The notes under the pieces: generated by a model
The model's input: the letters and a program-made list of their open reading frames with translations, nothing else
The model's database searches: none
Told to the model about the DNA's origin: nothing
Assembly: GCA_003242885.1 (NCBI GenBank)
Contig: QKMZ01000006.1
Span: 1,295,563 to 1,359,562, forward strand
Direction: 5' to 3'
DNA from: Candidatus Melainabacteria bacterium
GTDB taxonomy: Bacteria > Cyanobacteriota > Vampirovibrionia > Obscuribacterales > Obscuribacteraceae
Length of the DNA stretch: 64,000 nt
Part shown: piece after piece, positions 16,811-24,381 of the stretch
Layout: every line of letters starts with the position of its first letter
Position numbering within the stretch: position 1 is the stretch's first letter
Program-made: the position numbers and the translations under genes

Positions 16811-17200
16811 CTATTCGTCTTTGAAAGTGAAGGCATCTTTGCTGAACGGTTTTTCGTAACCGGTCTTCATACCATGCCAAGCACCATCAGCTATACCGTA
16901 TGTACCGCCGCCGAGTGCACCGAAAGGTCCACCGACAACTGCACCAAACATTTGATGGTATTTGCCATCTTCGTTACCGAGTTTACCGGCAACCCATTTC
17001 GTCGACTTGATAGCGCCTCTGTTGCCATCTTTGACAACTCCGAGCGGCACTCCGATGACTGTGCCCACTCCGGATCCGACCATTCTTACCGGAAGAAAAA
17101 CTATCTTCTGGAAGGTGGTTTCGTCGGCCATCGCTGGGGCTACCAAGGAGCCGACAAATACCGAAGCCAGCAAGAACGAGGAGGCTAACTTTTTAAACAT
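16811..17200 (-). CDS. Small exported glycine-rich protein, array member 4 (first transcribed)
   Basis: 129 residues: signal peptide MFKKLASS...APAMA, FLPVRMVGSGVGTVIGVPLG, WVAGKLGNEDGKYHQMFGAVVGGPFGALGGGTYG, then HGMKTGYEKPFSKDAF. It combines the P-x-R motif of member 1 with the EKPFS box of members 2 and 3, so it may be closest to the ancestral form. The ATG beginning MFKK has GGAG 6 nt upstream; the ATG four codons earlier overlaps that SD. Upstream lies a structured 427-bp intergenic region that probably holds the array promoter. Confidence 0.7.
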   Translation of the reverse strand: MFKKLASSFLLASVFVGSLVAPAMADETTFQKIVFLPVRMVGSGVGTVIGVPLGVVKDGNRGAIKSTKWVAGKLGNEDGKYHQMFGAVVGGPFGALGGGTYGIADGAWHGMKTGYEKPFSKDAFTFKDE

Positions 17201-17627
17201 GCTTTTCTCCATCTCTTAGCAAGCGTTCTCTAATTCCCCGACCAGCGGTCTTGGGACACAAGCAATTCTACCTAATTTGTACGGCGCGTCCATGTTTTCG
17301 CGAACAATGTAAAAACGCGCGAAATGCCGAAATCCCTCCGCCTGTCTGCTTTTCGGTGAATGACACTCTTGTAAAATGTTTGTGTGATAACTGATCGGTT
17401 TCCAAGGTCTATATCCCATTTAATCACCGTCGGATATGGATTCTCGTGAGGCGATACTTTCAAAGTGACACAGGCAGTGATACCAAGGGTGATGCAAAGC
17501 GGTATCGGTGCAGTCGTCTGGAGACACCCTGGTTATCGGACTTTCAGTCCGGTCTGTCTATGCGGTGCCACCTTATATAGTGCCAACGCGCTAGCAAATC
17601 CTGAGTGAAGTTTTCCTGAAAGCTAGT
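17201..17627. other. Structured intergenic region upstream of the small exported protein array
   Basis: 427 bp with no supportable gene; short open frames here lack any recognisable content. The half near 17479-17575 is dense in inverted repeats: GATACC/GGTATC (17479-17484 with 17501-17506) and CGGACT-TTC-AGTCCG (17537-17551). It could be a leader RNA or small RNA upstream of the array on the minus strand, or the 3' region of the MFS gene transcript. Confidence 0.4.
17537..17551. repeat. Short perfect hairpin in intergenic region
   Basis: CGGACT and AGTCCG flank a 3-nt loop. On the minus strand it follows a GGTGGCACCGC sequence and is followed by further inverted repeats. No poly-T tail on either strand, so it is not an obvious terminator. 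Confidence 0.4.
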
Positions 17628-18986
17628 CTAAAGTTTTGACCGCAATGAAGGATCACGAATCGCTCTGAGTACCTGTATTGCACCTGTTAAGAAGGTAGGT
17701 ACGCCGAGCAGAAGCAAAGTCGTTGAGACACCGCCCGGAAGGTTGTCGGCCGACACACCGGTCAAGATTACAGGGATAGTTGATGCCGCAGACATGGCTG
17801 TATTTTGAGCGCCGAAAACCTTGCCTCGCAGGTCTTCAGGGACAGCGGCTTGAAGACTCGCTTGAGTTGGTACGGCAACAAACGCGCAGCTTATTCCTAA
17901 CAAAGTTGCAAAAAGCAAAGGCACCAACATCAACCAGCCATTGAAACAAACGCCGGTCATGCCTACCAATGGAAACAGGTGATCTTGGATAAAGCCCAAG
18001 CTGCCGAGTAAACACATACACAAGCCAAGTCCTGCAAATCCGCCGTAAACCATCAAGCGTGGCGATGCATTGGGTCCTTGATGCCCTACCCAGAAATTAC
18101 CGATCATCATTCCCAGTCCAGCGGCCGCAATTACATAACCGAACTGAAACGGCTGCAAATGCATGACTTGCTCTACCAATGCCACAGCGATGATATTGAG
18201 CGTAATGATTGTGCTGAAGAGAATAGTGATTTTGAGAATTGCTCGAAACACCGGCGGGCTGTCGACGATATAGGCGATGCCGACACGCAATTCTTCCCAC
18301 CAGGGTTCGCGATCGTGCTTTTGAGGTTTGTTGTCTCGTATACCCATCAAGAGAAATGCAGCTATAAGGAATAACCCTGCAACTGCATACGGTGCGCCAC
18401 CAATACCGGTGTGCGCGATGATCGGCTCACCTATGGCAAAGCCAAAGCCCAAGGCGATCATCATTGTTGTGAAGAAGAGTGCGTTCGCACAATATAGATC
18501 TTCCTTTTTCACCAGCCGTGGTATCGAGGCTGTTTCTGCCGGACCAAAAAATTGGGCACCTATGGATATCAAAAAGGCAAGAGTGAAGGCCACCTTTGGA
18601 TATTGCTTAACCCAGCTAAGCGCCACCAGCGCTACAAAAAACGCCCTGATCAGGTTGGAAACAACGAGCACTGCTCGGTTTGACCATCGGTCAACACAGA
18701 CTCCGGCAAAAGGGCTGAGCACCACCGCCGGTATTGTAAATGCGACGTACAACCAACTCGTTAATTCGGCAGCACCTATTACAGGTTGAGTTTGAGTTGC
18801 TTGTTTGGCTGTTTGCTGTGCTGTAAGCACGGCAACAAAGAGAACAAAAACCGCGCGGTCGGCAAATTGAGAAAAAATCTGGGCAATCCATAAGAACATG
18901 AATTGCTTGTTCTTAAATAAGGAAGCATAACCAGATTGCACTTGTCCGGATTCAGCAATGGACGTCTGTGATGTTTGAGAACTCAA
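17628..18986 (-). CDS. Major facilitator superfamily exporter (DHA3/EntS-like)
   Basis: A 452-residue polytopic protein with about 12 transmembrane helices. The N-terminal motif LFKNKQFMFLWIAQIFSQFADR, AVVLSPFAGVCVDRWSNR (MFS motif between helices 2 and 3), ARAIPRLV-type segment ASIPRLVKKEDLYCANAL and the PEDLRGKVFG stretch match the MFS_3/enterobactin-exporter branch, which drives out siderophores, drugs or other solutes by proton antiport. The substrate is not inferable. The N-terminal 20 residues are polar and rich in Ser/Gln. The start is a TTG with no clear SD; a GTG at residue 16 is an alternative and the true start is uncertain. Confidence 0.85.
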   Translation of the reverse strand: MSSQTSQTSIAESGQVQSGYASLFKNKQFMFLWIAQIFSQFADRAVFVLFVAVLTAQQTAKQATQTQPVIGAAELTSWLYVAFTIPAVVLSPFAGVCVDRWSNRAVLVVSNLIRAFFVALVALSWVKQYPKVAFTLAFLISIGAQFFGPAETASIPRLVKKEDLYCANALFFTTMMIALGFGFAIGEPIIAHTGIGGAPYAVAGLFLIAAFLLMGIRDNKPQKHDREPWWEELRVGIAYIVDSPPVFRAILKITILFSTIITLNIIAVALVEQVMHLQPFQFGYVIAAAGLGMMIGNFWVGHQGPNASPRLMVYGGFAGLGLCMCLLGSLGFIQDHLFPLVGMTGVCFNGWLMLVPLLFATLLGISCAFVAVPTQASLQAAVPEDLRGKVFGAQNTAMSAASTIPVILTGVSADNLPGGVSTTLLLLGVPTFLTGAIQVLRAIRDPSLRSKL

Positions 18987-19158
18987 AAATGGCTACCGGC
19001 GCGTAAAGTAACCTTACTCTATCATTTTGGCGGATAAAGAACCTCACCGCCCAAGGAGTGCACAGAGCGGCATTTGCCGCCGGCGGCACGGGCTGGCATG
19101 TTGTGACTGAGCCCACCTGACAAGGTGCTGGTTACTACCTATTTAAATAGTACGAAGT

Positions 19159-19995
19159 TTAGTCGGCTCTGCCGTCTTCTTCGCTGCTCAGATCGTACGA
19201 ATTGCCCAAATTGCCACGTGCCACTCCGCGCTTACTTCCACGGATGAAGTTGACAATTTCTTTGATTTCGTCGAACTGCTCGATTTCTTCTTCGATTCTT
19301 GCACAGGCATTTGCCATATTCAGATCCGATCGGTAAAGCAATCGATAGGCTTCTTTGATCGCCGACCTGACATTGGCCGCAATTTTGGCTCTGCGCAAAC
19401 CGACAACGTTTATCCCTCTCACATAAAGCGGGCGTCCGTCTGTCAGTGCGAAGGGCGGCAAATCAACCCTGGTACCCGAGTTGCCGGACACCATATTGAA
19501 TCTGCCAATTCTGACGAATTGATGGAAAACTACCAGACCGCCGAATACTGTAAAGTCTCCGACTTCGACGTGGCCACCTAATGTGGTGCCATTAGCCATG
19601 ATGACGTTGTTTCCGACTTTGCAGTCATGGGCAACGTGTGAGTAGTTCATCAGGAAGCAATTATTGCCTAGCAATGTCATCGGATCTTTTGACCCGCGGT
19701 GAATTGTCACGTATTCGCGAATCGTGCAATTGTTTCCCATGATGACGCCGGTCGGCGCATCTTTATAACTGAGATCTTGGGGTGGCAGACCGATTGCGGC
19801 TCCGGCAAAGATATTGCAATTTTCGCCTATCGTGGTGACACCATCGATTACTGCATGAGGTCCGATTTTTGTGCCTCGACCGATGGAGACGTTTTCTCCG
19901 ATTACTACATAAGGACCAATCTCGACGTCTTCGGCGATTTTGGCGCCATCGCTAATGATGGCTGTTTTGTGAATGGACGTTGTTTGACTTACCAT
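19159..19995 (-). CDS. lpxA: Acyl-ACP--UDP-N-acetylglucosamine O-acyltransferase
   Basis: Catalyses the first step of lipid A synthesis, transferring a hydroxyacyl chain from ACP to UDP-GlcNAc. The hexapeptide-repeat left-handed beta helix is evident (I-x-x-x-A-x-I-x-x-G repeats from residue 7 to about 190). The catalytic-histidine block NYSHVAHDCKVGNN is followed by GGHVEVGDFTVFGG, HQFVRIGRFNMVSG and DLPPFALTDGRP. The C-terminal helical region is slightly longer than in E. coli (278 against 262 residues) with a polar tail. The ATG follows AGGAAG. It lies 39 bp after fabZ in the same direction, the order seen in many Gram-negatives and cyanobacteria, but lpxC, lpxD and lpxB are not adjacent. 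Confidence 0.95.
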   Translation of the reverse strand: MVSQTTSIHKTAIISDGAKIAEDVEIGPYVVIGENVSIGRGTKIGPHAVIDGVTTIGENCNIFAGAAIGLPPQDLSYKDAPTGVIMGNNCTIREYVTIHRGSKDPMTLLGNNCFLMNYSHVAHDCKVGNNVIMANGTTLGGHVEVGDFTVFGGLVVFHQFVRIGRFNMVSGNSGTRVDLPPFALTDGRPLYVRGINVVGLRRAKIAANVRSAIKEAYRLLYRSDLNMANACARIEEEIEQFDEIKEIVNFIRGSKRGVARGNLGNSYDLSSEEDGRAD

Positions 19996-20034
19996 CGAAT
20001 CTACTTCCTGTGACTCTTAATGTGGTTCGCAGAC

Positions 20035-20499
20035 TTATTGACCTTCTGCATCGATCATGGCGAAGCTGATTTCACCTTCGCAAGCAACTTTATCTCCCAC
20101 TTTGGCTATGCCTTTCATCTTGCCGAGCGGTCCTTTGAGTTTCAAAAGTTCGACCGACATGTCGAGTCGGTCACCAGGAATGACCATCTGACGGAATTTG
20201 ACGCCATCGATGCCGGTAAATACTCCCAACTTGCCTTTGAAATTTTCGTGGCTCAAGAGCGCGATGCAGCCTAATTGAGCCAGCGCTTCAATCATGAGAA
20301 CGCCCGGCATGATTGGCTTGTGCGGAAAATGACCTTCAAAAAACTGTTCGTTGGCTGTTAGATTCTTGAATCCGGCGGCGCTGTGTCCAGGATTAACGCT
20401 GGTGACACGGTCGATAAGTAAAAATGGGTACCGGTGCGGCAAAAGCTTTTTAATTTCAAGGATATCGAGCTCTTGTTTTGTTTCCGTAGTCATGGTCAT
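20035..20499 (-). CDS. fabZ: 3-hydroxyacyl-[acyl-carrier-protein] dehydratase
   Basis: Hot-dog-fold dehydratase of fatty acid synthesis. Motifs: LLPHRYPFLLIDRV, the helix GHFPHKPIMPGVLMIEALAQLGC with the catalytic His and Glu, and FRQMVIPGDRLDM. The frame is open 47 codons further upstream, but that stretch is not FabZ-like and the enzyme is normally about 145-155 residues, so I start at the ATG giving 154 residues; a second ATG two codons later is equally possible. A GAGAGG lies 11 nt upstream. It is the first gene of the pair with lpxA, linking 3-hydroxyacyl-ACP supply and lipid A acylation. A 299-bp divergent region separates it from the phosphoesterase. Confidence 0.93.
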   Translation of the reverse strand: MTMTTETKQELDILEIKKLLPHRYPFLLIDRVTSVNPGHSAAGFKNLTANEQFFEGHFPHKPIMPGVLMIEALAQLGCIALLSHENFKGKLGVFTGIDGVKFRQMVIPGDRLDMSVELLKLKGPLGKMKGIAKVGDKVACEGEISFAMIDAEGQ

Positions 20500-20798
20500 A
20501 GTCTTATCAACCTCTCTCCTCTTCCTCGCCAAAACTCGCAAGGGCACACGAGTTCTCCCAAGCAGGGAGCTGCTCAATGGGCGCGCCAGGCAAATGAGTA
20601 TACATCCTGATAATCCGGCTAACCCTCGCGTCTGTCGCAACGAAGACCCCTCTGTCCTAAAAAGTAACTAACTATGCGATGGTCTCTTGCTTTGGGTTAG
20701 CTAAGAAGTCACATTCGCTATAAAGTGAGTGCTGTACGTTCTGGACCGGACGGGAAGACATCTGAATCTTCGTTCGGACTGTTGGAAAGGAACACAGC

Positions 20799-22130
20799 TT
20801 GGATTCTTCTTCAAATTACCAAGAGAAAGCGAAAAGTCTGTCAATGATGAGCCGGCGCCGATTTCTCTTCGGACTGGCAGGGGTCAGCTGTCTTGGTCTG
20901 AGCCAAGAAGCCAAGGCTGCGGTGGGTCTTTTTGAGCCATTCACCTTTGGCTATGTTACTGATGCTCACCTCTGCATAGGGCAGCCTGACAGTTACAAGA
21001 TGCTGCAGGAAAGTCAGCTCTTCTTGCAGGATGTGGTCAAGAGCTTAAATGAGAAGAATGTCGACTTTACTATCTTCGGCGGTGACAACGTCGAGGGCCC
21101 TGGTCGAGATGACACCAATTGGCAGCTCTTTATTGATGTTGTTCAGAGTCTGAACAAACCCTGGAATTTCGTTCTAGGCGAATCAGATGTATCGGGAATC
21201 GCTCCGGTCGACAAAATGCGCACCTATGGACCTGATTGGAAAGGCAAAGGAATTGAATCAACCAAATCTTATTGGTCGCAGGATCCAGTGGACGGTGTAC
21301 ACATCATAGGACTCGACACCAGCCGCACCAATTCCAATACTGGGGATTTTGGTCGCGCGCAAGGTGAGTGGTTGAAGGAAGATTTAAAACTGCACCAGCG
21401 GCGGTTCACTATTGTTTTCTCTCATCACCCGCTGTTGCCACCTTCTCCATATGATTCCGGTCCGCCTTGGGACGACTACACTGTGCCAAACGGTGCAAAT
21501 GCGCGAGAGATTTTCGCCACCTCAAAATATGTGCGCCTTGCTGTCAATGGGCATGTGCATACGAGCAAGGTCCAGCAAGAAAACAATATCTGGTACGTTT
21601 CCTCGCCGAGTCTTGCCGTCTATCCATGTGCTTATCGGTTGTTTCATGTGACGCCGGAAGCAATCAATGTGGAGACCTATCAAATCTCCTTTCCCGCTTT
21701 GATCAAAAAGGCCAAAAACGCATTTATCTCTTGCGCACTTGCCTACAAGTATTCGAGCAACAAACCGGCCACGTTTGCAGCGATAGCAGAAGGCACACGT
21801 TTGGATACAGATGTGTCGTTGCCTCTGGTCCCCGGCAAGCCAATGCAGGCGTTAGAAAAGAAGAAGCCACAAAAGGCAAAGAAAGAGAAGCCTAAGAAAT
21901 CTCAGCCTGAAGCCAAGCCTGAGCCTAAGAATGAAACCAAACCGAAGGCAGAGGAAAAAGCGGATACGCCCTCGACTGACACTGAAGTGAAGGCCTCACC
22001 GGACCTTGATAAAAAGACTCAAGAGCCTAAAGCCGAAAGTAAAACAACACCGAAGTCAGAAATAAAAGCAGAACCGAAGATAGAAGAAAAACCTGCGGCG
22101 CCAACGTCGGGAGATAGCAATGACAAGTGA
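20799..22130 (+). CDS. Tat-exported calcineurin-like phosphoesterase with Lys/Glu-rich tail
   Basis: The N-terminus carries a twin-arginine-type signal (SRRRFLFGLAG, cleavage near AKAA). The metallophosphoesterase core shows YVTDAHL (D-x-H), FGGDNVEG (GD-N), FSHHPLLPP and VNGHVHTSK (GHxH). Where the family normally has GNH(D/E), this protein has VLGESDVSG, so both the metal-binding Asn and the general-acid His of that motif are replaced. Either it is a divergent phosphatase or activity is reduced. Residues about 345-443 form a Lys/Glu/Pro low-complexity tail, possibly wall or membrane associating. The TTG start has AAGGA 7 nt upstream; a later ATG (MMSRRR) is an alternative. The stop overlaps the tryptophan dioxygenase start by 11 nt, so the two are translationally coupled. 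Confidence 0.8.
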   Translation: MDSSSNYQEKAKSLSMMSRRRFLFGLAGVSCLGLSQEAKAAVGLFEPFTFGYVTDAHLCIGQPDSYKMLQESQLFLQDVVKSLNEKNVDFTIFGGDNVEGPGRDDTNWQLFIDVVQSLNKPWNFVLGESDVSGIAPVDKMRTYGPDWKGKGIESTKSYWSQDPVDGVHIIGLDTSRTNSNTGDFGRAQGEWLKEDLKLHQRRFTIVFSHHPLLPPSPYDSGPPWDDYTVPNGANAREIFATSKYVRLAVNGHVHTSKVQQENNIWYVSSPSLAVYPCAYRLFHVTPEAINVETYQISFPALIKKAKNAFISCALAYKYSSNKPATFAAIAEGTRLDTDVSLPLVPGKPMQALEKKKPQKAKKEKPKKSQPEAKPEPKNETKPKAEEKADTPSTDTEVKASPDLDKKTQEPKAESKTTPKSEIKAEPKIEEKPAAPTSGDSNDK

Positions 22131-22986
22131 AATGGATACCGATGCGAAGAAACACCATTTGGGCATTTGCCCGTATGGCTCAGGCGCTCTCAGTTATAAC
22201 AATTACTTGAAAATCAAGGAAATCAAAGAGCTGCAGGTCTGTCAGTCAAATCCAGCGCATCACGACGAGCCGCTCTTCATCATAATTCACCAGACCTACG
22301 AGCTCTGGTTCAAACTGATTTTGCACGAAATTGACGAAACCATGAGACAACTGGCTGCGGGAAACGCACCTCGCGCAACATGGTTTATGCGCCGTGTTTC
22401 AACGATATTCAGAGAAGTACTGGTCAATCAGATCCACATTTTGGAAACGATGATGCCTGTGGATTTTCTTGGATTTAGATCAAAGTTGAACCCGGCGTCT
22501 GGTTTTCAATCTTCTCAATTCAGAGAAATTGAGTTCGCCGCCGGTATGAAAGAGGCGCGCCTGTTACAGTTTTTCGCCAACGAACCTGAAGCGCTCGCTC
22601 AAATGCAAAAGCGTTTGGACGAACCGACACTTGCCGATGCATTTTGGAAATTAATGATTGACCGAGGCTTCGATGTCGCACATCAAATTGAAGAAGATGG
22701 TTCGGAGGCATGTCAGAAAGCACATAGCCAGCGAGTTAAAGAACTTCGCAAGGTCTATCAGGAACCGGAAAAATACTACGACATTTACGAGTTAGCAGAG
22801 ACTCTGGTCGACCTGGACGAAAACATTGCGCTTTGGCGTATGCACCATGTCACTGTTGTGGAGCGCATTATTGGATTCAAACAAGGCACTGGCGGCAGTG
22901 AAGGCGTAGGTTATTTACGATCTACGCTCACGAAACGCTGTTTCCCGGACCTCTGGCATGTTCGAACCATGATCGAACTTCCATGA
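22120..22986 (+). CDS. kynA: Tryptophan 2,3-dioxygenase
   Basis: Heme enzyme that opens the indole ring of L-tryptophan to N-formylkynurenine. It shows the N-terminal LSYNNYLKI and HHDEPLFIIIHQTYELWFK (substrate-site His/Tyr/Phe region), FREVLVNQIHILETM, FLGFRSKLNPASGFQS, and the heme-ligand segment WRMHHVTVVERIIG followed by K-x-GTGGS-x-GV-x-YL and FPDLW. The 288-residue length is typical. It overlaps the 3' end of the phosphoesterase by 11 nt. No kynurenine formamidase, kynureninase or NAD-synthesis gene is nearby, so the downstream route (catabolism or quinolinate/NAD) cannot be told from this window. Confidence 0.93.
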   Translation: MTSEMDTDAKKHHLGICPYGSGALSYNNYLKIKEIKELQVCQSNPAHHDEPLFIIIHQTYELWFKLILHEIDETMRQLAAGNAPRATWFMRRVSTIFREVLVNQIHILETMMPVDFLGFRSKLNPASGFQSSQFREIEFAAGMKEARLLQFFANEPEALAQMQKRLDEPTLADAFWKLMIDRGFDVAHQIEEDGSEACQKAHSQRVKELRKVYQEPEKYYDIYELAETLVDLDENIALWRMHHVTVVERIIGFKQGTGGSEGVGYLRSTLTKRCFPDLWHVRTMIELP

Positions 22987-23008
22987 TTGACTGCCATCAA
23001 ATGCAGTA

Positions 23009-23701
23009 TCAGGCTTTCGAGCCTGCTGAATCGGTTTCGTAAATGTACCCGGACCCTTGAACGGTCTTGATCAAACAATTCTCACCCTGGGGCGTAATTT
23101 TTTTGCGCAGATGAAACATGATTGTCCGCACAGACTCTTCTGCACTTTCACTATCTGAAGGCCAGACTGCAGCCAGTAGAGCTTTGGAGCTGAAGAACTT
23201 GTTGGGATTGCGAATGAAATACTCGAGCAGTGCAAACTCTTTTGGTGTGAGGCTGATTCGTTTGTCGCCAATCAGAACGTAATGACTATCCAGTTCTACA
23301 GTTAGATAGCCGGCGGTAACCGTGTTGGTCAAGAGTCCTTTTGGGCGCCGCATGAGACTGCGAATGCGTGCTGAAAGTTCGCGTACCTGAAATGGCTTCT
23401 GCAAATAATCATCAGCACCGGCGTCGAGCCCCGTTTCCACGTTTTCAACTTTCGCTTGTGCCGTCAGGAATAGAATCGGCAGCTCACTTCCGTCGGCGCG
23501 TAGTCTCCTGCAAACCTCAAGTCCGTCAATTCCCGGCAAATTCCAGTCGAGAATGACGAGGTCATAGGAGAAATTGGACAGCAGCTGCAGTCCATCTTCA
23601 CCGCTTTCGGCGTGGTCGACAGTATGTTTTTCCATTGCCAGCCAGTCGATAACGCCTTCAGCCAGCTTTTTGTCGTCTTCGATAATGAGGATTTTGGCCA
23701 T
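23009..23701 (-). CDS. OmpR/PhoB-family response regulator
   Basis: The receiver domain (1-120) has the acidic pair in IIEDDKK, phospho-acceptor Asp52 in LVILDWNLPG, the TA motif LFLTAQA and the switch lysine in YLQKPF. The C-terminal winged helix (about 130-225) has LTPKEFALLEYFIRNPNKFF and ESVRTIMFHLRKKI, the recognition-helix pattern. It activates or represses promoters when phosphorylated. No cognate histidine kinase is adjacent; the hybrid kinase at 27 kb is on the other strand and carries its own receivers. It converges on kynA with about 20 bp between stops. The C-terminal codons include a short GAAA-loop hairpin. Confidence 0.9.
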   Translation of the reverse strand: MAKILIIEDDKKLAEGVIDWLAMEKHTVDHAESGEDGLQLLSNFSYDLVILDWNLPGIDGLEVCRRLRADGSELPILFLTAQAKVENVETGLDAGADDYLQKPFQVRELSARIRSLMRRPKGLLTNTVTAGYLTVELDSHYVLIGDKRISLTPKEFALLEYFIRNPNKFFSSKALLAAVWPSDSESAEESVRTIMFHLRKKITPQGENCLIKTVQGSGYIYETDSAGSKA

Positions 23702-23892
23702 GAAATTTCTTGGAGCGGAAGCGCTCTAATCTTAGCAAGCCTTGGAAGATAAGGACGAAGCATAGCGGCAGGAGAATTCAAGGTGATTCAAGCTATTTCG
23801 GCTCGAGTTGTGAAACGGCAAAGTCGGCTTAATCATAGAAACCGAAGATTTCTGCCAAAATAGAGGCGATCACTAAATTGACCGAGCTCACC

Positions 23893-24243
23893 ATGACCAA
23901 TACTGCAAATAGACAGGAAACCTCCAACTTTGATTTGTTGGACAAAATTGACCACGTGGCGATTGCAGTGGACGATGTCGCTAAAGCGGTGGACTGGTAC
24001 AGAGAAACTTTCAAATGCGAAATCGAGTACCAGGACAAGACCTGGGCGTTTTTGCGCTTTGAGAATATCAAGCTGGCGCTGGTTGTCCCCAATCAGCATC
24101 CGCCCCATCTTGCGTTTTTGCACGAGAATGCCGACCAGTTTGGCAACCTCAAAACCCACAGAGACGGCACCCGTTCCGTTTACATCGCTGACTCCGCCGG
24201 CAATGCGGTGGAAATTGTTGCCAAGGATTCGGTTAAAGACTGA
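23893..24243 (+). CDS. VOC (glyoxalase/bleomycin resistance) family protein, epimerase-like
   Basis: A single small beta-alpha-beta-beta-beta module pair of about 116 residues: KIDHVAIAVDDVAKAVDWYRETF with the first metal His, HLAFLHE with a second possible ligand, and SAGNAVEIVAKD with the C-terminal Glu ligand. The pattern is closest to methylmalonyl-CoA epimerase and related dicarboxyl-CoA enzymes but is not diagnostic. The ATG is chosen over a TTG five codons upstream, which has a better but distant GAGG (11 nt). Divergent from the response regulator. Confidence 0.7.
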   Translation: MTNTANRQETSNFDLLDKIDHVAIAVDDVAKAVDWYRETFKCEIEYQDKTWAFLRFENIKLALVVPNQHPPHLAFLHENADQFGNLKTHRDGTRSVYIADSAGNAVEIVAKDSVKD

Positions 24244-24381
24244 TAGGTCGGTTTTTGGTCGTTTTCAAGCGCCTGGCGGCGTAGGTCTAATTGTCACTTA
24301 TATGTACAAACAAGCTTTGCTATCATTGCCTGAGCTTGGGCGCGATAATTCCAAGCGACTACCTGACAGGTAAGAACAAGC

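Noticed and set aside
17537..17580. T-box riboswitch suggested by GGTGGCACCGC on the minus strand
   Set aside because: The downstream genes are small exported proteins, not aminoacyl-tRNA or amino acid genes, and the remaining conserved T-box elements are not evident.
20500..20640. N-terminal extension of FabZ by 47 residues
   Set aside because: Sequence is unlike FabZ, the family is about 150 residues long, and the extension is basic and Ser/Arg-rich without a target-peptide pattern expected in a bacterium.
23010..23025. CAGGCT-TTCG-AGCCTG hairpin as terminator of kynA
   Set aside because: No poly-T tail on either strand, and it falls in the end of the response regulator coding sequence.
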